NCBI GenBank assembly: GCA_016584305.1
Contig: JACEEZ010018533.1
Location: 241,006 to 305,005, forward strand
Direction of reading: 5' to 3'
Length of the DNA stretch: 64,000 nucleotides
Source: Chionoecetes opilio
Taxonomy: Eukaryota; Arthropoda; Malacostraca; Decapoda; Majidae
A program made the translations under genes and the position numbers. The notes below the pieces were generated by a model, which saw nothing but the letters and a program-made list of their open reading frames with translations, had not been told where the DNA came from and did no database searches. Below, in pieces: positions 55,418-64,000 of this stretch. Positions within the stretch are counted from its first letter, which is position 1. Every line of letters begins with the position of its first letter.

Positions 55418-56640
55418 TTGTTCAGGGTGTGGCAGCCCAGCCTTCATTCAGCCCCCAGTCTGTCTACCGGGAGTTACTTATTTATCATTATTATTGTCAA
55501 TTACTGAAACTTAATTTTGTCCAGGAACTCGACACATTGGTCCATAGTCCTCTCTTAACTGTTCCTACAATGGTGCTCAAAATTATAATCGAAGTAATTT
55601 ATCAGTAGGTTTGGCCCACTGGATCCCACGTAATTTTTTTGTAAAACGTGTTGATTTAAGTATTTGCTTTATGAAAAGTGACCATGTGAGTAATGTGTTT
55701 GGAAGGATGTCAGATTAATTTGTGAAATGTGATGCAGTTTGACTCACATCTAAGGTAAGCTCTAGGTAAGAGAACCCTTGTTTTGAAGCCAAAGCCTTTG
55801 TGTAGTAGCTCTGATGGCTACTTACCTGTGCTATATTAATTTTGTCCTTTGTTCTTATTTCTAGTTAATTTAGATTTAATGTTAAAAAAAAGATTATGTG
55901 GTTAAATTTTCATAAGTATTCATTGCATTGCTCCTTAGATAACATTCTTGGTGTCAGTGATTTTATTATTGTTGTGTTCACCATTAAGGAGTGGGGTACA
56001 CGAGTTAGGGGGGTCCAACACACTTATGGATACAAATTATCTCTCCTATTCTCACATTTTTTTGTAATTAAATTAAAAGCTGAAACAACAATTGGGTCCC
56101 AATTCAAAACAATGCTCAACTTTTCATGCAAACTTGTGTTAAACATAACTATTTTGTAATGGATTCCCACCTGCAGAAAACCCCACCATACTTAAAGGGA
56201 AAGAAAACCTGCCTCACTGAATGAATGACATTATTGGTGCTTTACTCAATTAACATGGTCAGAATATACAAATTTTACCTTGATAACAAATTTCTAGACA
56301 TGAGACATTGCTTTGAATAACAAATTATCACAGAAAGACTGGTTCCACCTGAACACATGTGCCTTATTATCCTGCAGGGTGTGTTTTAATGCCCTGCATT
56401 ACCCCACTCCTTGTCATTAGCCACATAATATTAGGGAGTTTTATGTGCCATTATGATAATTAAAACATGAAATTATGACATGAAACATTAAACCAGATCA
56501 CTCTGGAGTATCTTCACTGGTATGGATGCTTAAGGTAATAAAAGGTATCAGTCATTATTCTCAGTTTTATATTTCTCAATGGTATTTACTTACAAGTAAT
56601 GAGGTGAATTCAATTTCCAGACTAGTTTCGCTGATGCTTC
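55418..56640. other. Unique-looking sequence
   Basis: AT-rich, no recognised repeat or coding. Confidence 0.4.
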
Positions 56641-56649
56641 TTAGTGAGA

Positions 56650-56792
56650 ACAGCTGGTGTGCTGTACAAGCAGAACTGAGCTGGTGTGCTGTACAAGCAG
56701 GAGCAGCAGCACGGGCAATCCCACTCGCTTGCTGGAGGAGAGGCGGCACGGGCCACAAGGAAGCGGATTGGTCCTCGCACTCGCCCTGCCAG
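56650..56792. other. GC-rich patch with a 29-bp duplication and a strong plus-strand donor
   Basis: GAGCTGGTGTGCTGTACAAG-type sequence occurs twice (about 56652-56700). GC-rich sequence follows to CCTGCCAG/GTAATG at 56791/56792. The minus strand also has an open frame through here (56982..56641, including ANEWLEQEFTEALSHNKYIL). Neither strand gives a recognisable protein. Confidence 0.3.
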
Positions 56793-57126
56793 GTAATGTT
56801 TCTCCAAGGATGTACACCGCAGATGTTGCTGCCATGGTCTCAGTCCACACTATATCCCCTGTTCTTTTGTTTAGTATGTACTTGTTGTGAGATAGTGCCT
56901 CAGTAAATTCTTGCTCAAGCCACTCATTAGCATGCACGGATAGACCGACCCACTTCTGCATTCTATCACCATGACCCGCCAAGGCACTATTAAGGCAGTG
57001 ATGTCATAATCTACTCTGTGTTCGGTCCCCTGCTGGTCTTGCCGAAACAATGTGGTCACACCAACTGCAAGGGATGCAGTACACTTTATATGACTAAGTC
57101 AGGAGTTTAAAAGTAATTTAGAGGTA

Positions 57127-57196
57127 GGCGCAGACGCACGCAGGTTCAAGGTGCGAAAGTACAGACGCACGCAGGTTCAAAGTGCGAAAGTACATT
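57127..57196. repeat. Tandem duplication, about 34-bp unit
   Basis: CAGACGCACGCAGGTTCAAG/A-GTGCGAAAGTAC twice in direct orientation. Confidence 0.85.
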
Positions 57197-57617
57197 AGGT
57201 ATTTGTACCAGCTTTCCCTGATCCCACTAAATAGGTGGTATAGGGGTGGTATAACACTAATCTATCCACCCATGGCTCATGAATATTAGTCTAATTTTTA
57301 CATTACAATACTTAATTGTCTCAGGCTGAAGTCAAACCAGTGTGTGTGGATCTGTGCTCGCCTCGCCACCTGAACGGGCAAAGTAGAGAAGGTATTTCTA
57401 CCCGCTCTACTTGAGCTCACTCTATGGCTTGACATTAATCCATTTGTCGTGAGCAGTGGCTGGATAGATTAATCAATAAAATGGTATGGTAAAAGAACAG
57501 TTAGTTTTGGTACAAGTGTATTGTATTGCCTGCAGCAGGTGTGACTGTAGTTATTTTGGAGACCAGCAAGGGACCGAACACCAGGATGAAGGTGACAGGT
57601 GAAACACTATCACCTTT

Positions 57618-58032
57618 CTATACTCTATCCAGTTTGGCAGACACACTCCCGATAACTCAAGTCCCGGCAAAGGGATCCACTGTTAGACGGACAAATTTAA
57701 CATTAACATTTTTGACCACCTACTTATTTTTGCATTGGTATGTGTCATTTACCATCAGAATGGGAAAAATGTAAATTCAATACAAGCAAAACTACAGGGA
57801 GTTGAAGAAAAAAAGAAAGGGTGCATAAACACTCATTCATTTTTTCTTCAAACTCTGTAATTTTGCGTGTATTGATTTTTCATCTCGAATCAGCACACTT
57901 TTTTTCGATTCTGATGGCATATGACACGTACCAATGCAAAAATGTGTATTTGGTTAAAAATGTAAAATCTGTCCTCCTAACAGTGGATTGGAGTTGCCGG
58001 GACTGACATTGCCAAACTAAATAGAGTATAGT
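57618..58032. mobile_element. Large imperfect palindrome, about 200-bp arms
   Basis: The left arm (GAGTATAG, GTTTGGCA, CCGGCAAAGGGATCCACTGT, TGCATTGGTATGTGTCA) is mirrored at 58032..57830. The centre is near 57825. Arms are about 80% similar by eye. No transposase; a hairpin transcript would be expected if transcribed. Confidence 0.8.
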
Positions 58033-58315
58033 GCCCTGGTGGAACATTAACTAAATAACACTGTAACTGAAGGGGCCAGTACGTTGGTAGTGGGTAAGAG
58101 AGAGGTACTTTACATCAGAACAAGTAATAATTTCAACAAAACACGGATATGGTGTGGGCAGAGAGCATGACAGCTGCATGTGTAGTGTGTGTACATCATT
58201 GGAGATACATGTGGGCAAGTGCGAGGACCAGTTGGCAGTCTTCCTGATGATCTCCTTTAAATAAGCAAGTGTGATTGCCTACACAACTGCTCCTAGGCCA
58301 TTGAGTGTCGTTAAT

Positions 58316-58480
58316 CTACAAGTGTTTGGTAAAATTTTGAACTAATATTAATGTGAAGAAGAATGAAATGATGTTACAAGTTTATTAGGCATTTGTTCCT
58401 ACTGATTAATATAAAGCTATCAGTAGGAACCAATGTCTAATAAAGTTGTATCATTTTAATTCCAAACACTTGTTGTACAC
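58316..58480. mobile_element. Hairpin element, about 75-bp arms
   Basis: GTTCCTACTGAT and ATCAGTAGGAAC flank a 12-base loop. Arms extend through GTTTATTAGGCAT / ATGTCTAATAAAG to ACAAGTGTTTGG / CCAAACACTTGT. Confidence 0.8.
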
Positions 58481-59276
58481 GAGGGAAATTATGAACCAGT
58501 CAATTAATTATTCCTTTACTGCCTGTAAACCTAAGTCAATTATACCTCAAACACTGTCCGGAGATCACACACTCCTCATCCCAGGACCTCATCAATCAAA
58601 ATGCAAAGTTGGGGAGTCTAGGACTTATCACACAAGGCAGCTTATAACCAGAAGGAAAAGGCCAGCTAATGAGTGACGCAAAAGGTGGCGGTGTAATATC
58701 AGGGCAGCGGTGGTGAAGCAACGCCACCTAAGAAATGAGAGAAAAATATTAATGACCTGAAAAGTCACCTGTGAAACATGATACTGATTTACCAGACATT
58801 CATTCCCTATTCTAGTATTTACACATTTTTTGTCAAAGTTAATACAGGAGCCAGTGGACAACAAACTGTTGGTGGTGGAGGACAGAGGGAGCAGCAGCAG
58901 CGGTGGTTGTACAGCAAACTCGCTAACCTGAAAGAAAAAATAAATACAATTAGAGTTCAATACATGTTTTAGGAAGATTCACTTAATGTTCTCATGTCAA
59001 AAGTTTTAAAATCCAAACAAGTTAAGATTGCCAAATAAGTGATAACTATTAAAGGACCTTATAATACAAGAGGAAATAACCAATATTGAGTAGTCAAAAT
59101 TTGCCTACTTAAAAAGGAGCTAGCCAGCCGATGTGAAATAAGTTATTTTTTTTGGTCAGCAGTATATGGCCCTCTGTCTATCTAGTATGGTAATTAGCAT
59201 GGGTCAGTGCAGGATATGTTGAACATTTGCGAGTGAAGTAGTTGTGTAACTTATATATGTCATTTGTCTCCCTTAC
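58481..59276. other. Unique-looking sequence
   Basis: No recognised repeat or convincing coding. Confidence 0.4.
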
Positions 59277-59516
59277 TACCGTCAACAACACAATACTCGC
59301 CACTGCACTAATGTCGCCAGGTGCCATATATTACAAATTTTAGCATCACTACAGACTTGTAATATGCCACTGAAGAGGTGTGCGCAGTAGTTTATATTAT
59401 GTACATCACACTACATGTCTTCAGTGGCAGATACAAGTCTGTAGTGATGCTAAAAATTGTAATATATGGCGCCTGGCGACATTAGTGCAGTGGCGACTAT
59501 AGTGTTGTTAACGGTA
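59277..59516. mobile_element. Near-palindromic element family F, copy 5
   Basis: TACCGTCAACAACACAATAC to CTATAGTGTTGTTAACGGTA; very like copy 4. Confidence 0.9.
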
Positions 59517-60121
59517 AGGTAGACACCTCCCCAGTTTTCACAAACACCTAAAACAATAATTGAAAAGAAAACAAAACTAAGAAAATAGTGAAAGTGTGTA
59601 TGGCTCTGTTGAATTTTGAAAATGTGACAACTGAGTAGCATTGCCAGTGTGGTGCCCGGCCACGGTGCAGACACCCGGCCTCACGGCGACAAAAGGGCAC
59701 CAGAAACTTCAACACTGCAAATTCATGACTTGCCAAATGTCAAGATATTTAAATGATAAAAAAAAAAAAAAAAAATTCTGTATGACTGAATGATACAAAA
59801 ATAATAACTTTTTATATATGACTTCAGAAGAGTTCAAATATATGAAGAGCTTTATCAGGCAACGTCAAATAATTTTGCACTTTAAAACTAAAATCTTAGT
59901 TAATTAATCTTAGTTAATCTAAAAATCTAGTCAGAATAAAATACTTCACTTAAAACTAAAATCTTTGCCAACATAATTCAAATGGTTTCAAAGAATAATG
60001 AAACTGCCTAGACCTGTGATTTATTGAATTTTCTTATCAATGTCTTTCCTTAAATTTTTGAAGTGTTTGTGAAACTGAAAATTAGAAAATTTTCATACTA
60101 TAAACAATATATATGTCTTAG
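59517..60121. other. Unique-looking sequence
   Basis: AT-rich, nothing recognised apart from an A tract at 59757-59774. Confidence 0.4.
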
Positions 60122-60714
60122 TACACGTAGACCCTGTTTAATGCAGGCTCACTTTACGAAAATTCAGTTATGCAAAAAAAGATTTGGACCAAAATTAGTT
60201 TAACATGAAAGATTTTGAAGTTTTGCACAAAATTATTTGGAAAAAAACCTCATGGAATTGCTTTACTTTTAGACCACCGACTCATAACTTGGGGAGCGTG
60301 CCCTGTGTGAGAGCGTAAGTACAGAAGCAGCTCAATTGGACAGTACTCTCTTTACCGGAAAGCTTGATTGAGCAAAACAAATTATTTTTTCACTTTTTTT
60401 GTTCTGCTAAAATTCCGGCAAAAAAAAAAAAATGGGGGGCCCTACAGACCACCGCAGACCCTTATTTGTGGAGGTACGAAAAACTTTGCGTGTGTAAATT
60501 AACATTAATATGAAATCTATGTAGTACAGGTACTTATCGACTACAAGTATATTTTCTCTATTTTGCGGAAAATTGAATTGGAACATGATTTTTGGTCTGA
60601 AGAAAGTATCGCCCTATATAATGGGAGACAATGGGGAAATAGGATTCAATGCATTTTCGCTTGACTATGATTTTCTAGGAACATAACTAGTGATTTAAAC
60701 GGGGTCGACGTGTA
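60122..60714. mobile_element. Tigger/pogo-like element, 593 bp
   Basis: TACACGTAGACCCTGTTTAA at the left and, inverted, TACACGTCGACCCCGTTTAA at the right. TTCGCTTGACTATGATTTTC and TTTACGAAAATTCAGTTATG are typical of degenerate pogo-type ends. No intact transposase. Confidence 0.75.
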
Positions 60715-61247
60715 TGCCTGTTTTTTTTGCATGTGCAGCAAGGTTTTCAAATCTAGCTAATCCAATAAAATAATCCCATTTTTCTAATTAATTTTTTTGT
60801 TTTGTTTAATTATCAGCCCCTTTAACCTAATTCATGACGCCACAAACTACCCAAACACTAAGCATTAATCATGCCAGGAATACTAAGGGCAAAGAAAAAA
60901 AACACCAGCACATCCCCACTCACCACGGCAGCCCCTTTGAAGGTAACACTGGATGGATGTCAAGACGTCACAGCACCAATATTCACTGTCTTCACCACCA
61001 CTGCCACTCCCTTCAGGAACCAAAGCTGGAACGGTCAAAACTATTTATTAATACATTACTACCACCATAAAGCCAAGATGTCATACAGTGTTAAGTCACT
61101 CCATCCACCTGCGTACCTGCCACATGCTCCTACAGCCGTCAACAAGCTGTATAATCTGATACTTTAAATAAGTAATGAGTGCGATTGTGTCATCTTTGGT
61201 GATATTAACCTAGCCATTCCTCCCTGGCCTGGGGGAATCCGCTAAAC
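60715..61247. other. Unique-looking sequence with a Thr/Pro-rich open frame
   Basis: Two overlapping plus-strand frames of 78 and 98 codons (60834-61167) show no recognisable domain; probably fortuitous. Confidence 0.3.
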
Positions 61248-61545
61248 CAGCGGTTTACCTGGGGGGGCGTGGGTAATTACCTAGGGGGGCGTGAGCCAAG
61301 AGAGAAAAAGGAAAAACTGTCAAGTATCAAACTTGAAGCTCTGCTTTCGCTTTGACATTTAGCTTGTGTGCGCGGAGAAAGTCGCGACACGGTAGCAAGT
61401 GTGGCTGAAAAACTCTGCGGCGACGCCTAGCCAGATTTCACTAACTCCCTAGAGTTTTATGCAATATTATTTTATTATTTGTTAGAACTTATTATTAATA
61501 TTATCATTATTATGTTATCATTATCATAATAATTATATATATCAT
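61248..61545 (+). mobile_element. hAT-like element fragment, family D, copy 2
   Basis: It begins CAGCGGTTTACCTGGGGGGG and matches 16313-16565 through GCCAGATTTCACTAACTC, followed by the same kind of ATT-rich array. Confidence 0.65.
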
Positions 61546-61636
61546 CATACGGCTAGAGCGTTATCATAACGATAAAACTAGTTTTCTCGCTCCCAGTGCA
61601 GCCGCACCCTAATTATTATTAATAGTAAATATAAAG

Positions 61637-61804
61637 ATGGGGGCACAAGTTATGCTGCGCTTAACCTCTGTGCTCATCTCCGTCGCATTAGCCCTTGAGC
61701 CTGTGGTGACACATACGGACACAGGCAAGTGTGCACAAGTTACCACGTTACTTCCCAGTACCCCAGTATCCATTATGCCAGCCGAAGAGGATGACACTGT
61801 TTAG
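61637..61804 (+). CDS. Small open frame with signal-peptide-like start (doubtful)
   Basis: It encodes 55 residues, beginning MGAQVMLRLTSVLISVALAL then EPVVTHTDTGKCAQ and ending AEEDDTV before TAG. The start looks like a secretion signal. It overlaps or abuts a tRNA-like SINE piece (61815-61885), so it may be chance coding in a repeat. No family was recognised. Confidence 0.15.
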   Translation: MGAQVMLRLTSVLISVALALEPVVTHTDTGKCAQVTTLLPSTPVSIMPAEEDDTV

Positions 61805-61814
61805 GGCTGCACGC

Positions 61815-61885
61815 AGACTGTCCTGCCGGGATTATGACAGCCGCGATTCGAGCTAGGCGCGCTAGCACTACACCACGGAGCGGAT
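61815..61885 (-). mobile_element. tRNA-like SINE head fragment
   Basis: On the minus strand CTCCGTGGTGTAGTGCTAGC then GCGCCTAGCTCGAATCGCGG, like the head at 27848-27885 but with one G lost from the A box and a degraded T arm. Confidence 0.5.
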
Positions 61886-61889
61886 TATT

Positions 61890-62640
61890 TTAATGCTTGC
61901 CCTAATATTTTACCCCACTGAAGCGAAAGCGCCGCAATGCCATCTTGTGAAGAAGTGAACAGGGTTGAGGGCATGAGGCAAGAACCACTAATAACAGGCG
62001 GCGTGCCCGTAATAGGTTAGATAACACTGACTATCTCTAGTCATGACTTATATTTTGGTTTATTAGAAAGTTTCTTAGCTCAGCATGTTCACAAAGCCAC
62101 AAGGTGACATTATTAGACCTTGCCTTTTTCTTTTAACAAATGCCGATTTGATAAAAAAAAAAGAATATTTGTACTGAATGGTCACTAACGACCATAGGAT
62201 CGTATTTTGATATAAATTTCGAAGTGCACAACAAATTTAACTGTACTATAGAACAAGGTAACTGAGAAGTCAATTTAATGTTAACAGATTGGAGCGTATT
62301 ATCAAATGAAGCGGACAGACAAATCATGGGGGATATTTAACTATGTCTTAATTATTGCTGTAAAGTCTTATCCCGTGATACATAGCAGCCCTATATCCCG
62401 GGGGCCGCGGCAACGCCTCCCAAACCCCCCTTAATTAATTTTTCATTTCGACAGCTGTTGTAGATGTTAGAAATATATACTGCAAATGGTCAGATCAACA
62501 AGTTAAGAAAGATTATAACTAAGTGCCTTGTAAAGTTGTAATGTAATTCTACACCTGAAACTGCAGAACCCAAAATACTGATAAAAGTTAACTAAGGATT
62601 GAAATAAACTAGAAAGTGAAAGAAAGTGATTGAATGAGAA
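61890..62640. other. Unique-looking sequence
   Basis: No recognised repeat or coding. Confidence 0.4.
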
Positions 62641-62714
62641 CGGTAGGAGGAAGGTAACTATCTATCGCTTGTTAAAAGTACGTACTGCAAGGTGGGCTGC
62701 AGGGAGGCGTGAGA

Positions 62715-62835
62715 GCGGGGCTGAGAGAGAGGGGGGGAAGAGAGAAAGAGGGGGGAGGAGAGAGAGAAAGAGAGAGAGGGGGAGGAGAAAGAGAAAGAGA
62801 GGGGGGGAAGAGAGAGAGAGAGAGAGAGAGCGCGG
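62715..62835. repeat. (GA)n / GGGGA purine tract
   Basis: GAGA arrays mixed with GGGGG runs; the charged open frames over it are artefacts. Confidence 0.9.
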
Positions 62836-62939
62836 AGGGAAATAATGAAGGAAGGACATAATGGTGGTGGTAGAGAGGAAGGAAGAGAGGAGGAACGAAG
62901 GAGAGAAGCAAACAGAACAAAGGCAGAGGGACTAAGCAA

Positions 62940-63543
62940 CACAGGTAACTGCCAGGGTAATTAGAACAGGTAACAACACCAGCTAACAACCCAATTAATT
63001 ACCACTTATAAATACACAAAGATAATAGTTCAATATATCCAAACCTATACTTATTACTTAAAACAAAAACTAACTTTAAACTTATTAGGTACGTACACTT
63101 AACTACACTTACTTATAACAATTGTAAGGGCACGGGGTGTAAGTATCAAGGCTAGGAGCGGAGCGGCATACACCCTCCTCCTGCTATAGCCAGACGGGCA
63201 CTGAAATTAAATGCGAATTTTTTGTGACTGTTGGCAAAAAATACAAGCAGACGTCATTTTCGAAGTTCCAAAGTTAATGTTTTTTTTAATTAAGCCTCTG
63301 TTCTTCTTATATTTATTCATTTGTTTTACGTCACACATACACGCAGGTAAATGGTCAAGTGAATGATAGATAATAGAGGAAGATAACTAGTTTTCCCTAA
63401 CGACACCTAAACACAGACTAATCAACTGAATGATTGATTACTTTAATTGTAGAAAGATAACTAGGCAACAGCCATTACTTTACAGGGCGGACTAAACAAC
63501 CTTAAATCACACGTCAGCTCTCCCTCACTCCCTCTCCCACTCA
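62940..63543. other. Unique-looking sequence
   Basis: No recognised repeat or coding. Confidence 0.4.
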
Positions 63544-63728
63544 CAGTAGCGACGCCAGGTAATTTTGACTGGGGTGGCCAAGGTAACAGATCTAGACACA
63601 GATCTAGTGTGGGGTGGCCATGGCATAGCCATTGGAAATATATGGTTTAATTTTCATTAGAACTGATTCAGATTTGGGGTGGCCAATAAGATTTCAGGAG
63701 TGACCGTGGCTCCTTAGACCCGCCACTG
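63544..63728 (+). mobile_element. hAT-like short element, family C, copy 2, complete
   Basis: Starts CAGTAGCGACGCCAGG and ends CCCGCCACTG, with perfect flanking duplications CCCACTCA at 63536-63543 and 63729-63736. The 185-bp body matches 12023-12195. Non-coding. Confidence 0.88.
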
Positions 63729-63736
63729 CCCACTCA

Positions 63737-64000
63737 CTCCTCTCCCTCTCTACTTACCTTACGCTGCAGAAATATGAAGAAAAGCAACAAAATAAAATGT
63801 TGTTAGGCCAAAAGTCACCCCTTCCTCCTCCCAGCTACCTGCACACGCGTCCTGCCTGCTCGCTGGCTCGCCCTCGACTATCGCTCGTACAGGATTACTC
63901 ACGGAACTCAACTCTGCTTCGAAACACAAAACCTTTCCCTTATTTTCTTCTCACCCCCTTACCTATTGACCTTTGACCCATTATTCTTGACCTACAGCGT
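63737..64000 (-). promoter_or_regulatory. Possible first exon/promoter region of a minus-strand gene
   Basis: GC-rich sequence at 63830-63900. On the minus strand CTGCAGCGTAAG/GTAAGTAG (63760-63750) is a strong 5' splice site. Any such gene would continue leftwards with no coding exon that I could recognise. Speculative. Confidence 0.2.

Overview
This window looks like nuclear DNA of an arthropod, most probably a decapod crustacean. The evidence is an interstitial (TTAGG)n arthropod telomere-type array, very dense dinucleotide microsatellites, spliced genes with multi-kilobase introns, and a coronin whose predicted protein resembles arthropod coronins. Nothing prokaryotic or viral was recognised. 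Only two protein-coding genes can be supported.

Left part, about 1-9.6 kb, minus strand: a probable secreted serine protease gene. A 3.36-kb exon (9474..6114) encodes a signal peptide, a long Thr/Glu/Asp-rich region and roughly twenty tandem 9-residue acidic repeats (core SNTPEGDDD). It ends at a good 5' splice site in phase 1. The next recognisable exon on the same strand (3891..3726) starts in the matching phase and encodes the start of a chymotrypsin-fold domain: linking Cys, KVVGG activation site, and AAHC with the catalytic His. The exons carrying catalytic Asp and Ser are not visible and would lie beyond the left edge. Around them are a 1.5-kb 34-bp minisatellite, the TTAGG array and many microsatellites.

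Middle, about 10-34 kb: no confident gene. It is filled with truncated LINE 3' ends, tRNA-derived SINE pieces, palindromic and MITE-like DNA elements, hAT-type insertions (one nested in another) and simple repeats, with unique-looking sequence between them. The non-coding first exon or exons of the coronin gene may be here but could not be fixed.

Right-centre, 34.2-53.6 kb, plus strand: a complete coronin gene. Nine coding exons join in consistent phases into a 526-residue protein (DUF1899/WD40 beta-propeller, DUF1900 region, C-terminal coiled coil with an R-I-R-M-L-E trimerisation motif). Its introns hold many of the window's mobile elements. Right end, 53.6-64 kb: a probable 3' UTR or flank, then large inverted-repeat elements, hAT and Tigger-like pieces, and a GC-rich patch near 63.8 kb.

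The strongest cross-window signal is a set of short non-autonomous DNA-transposon families. One, about 210 bp with TTAA-flanked CCCCTT ends, has 15 copies. A near-palindromic family of about 240 bp has five copies plus two older relatives. Several hAT-type elements have intact 8-bp target-site duplications. All calls come from reading the sequence; no database search was run.
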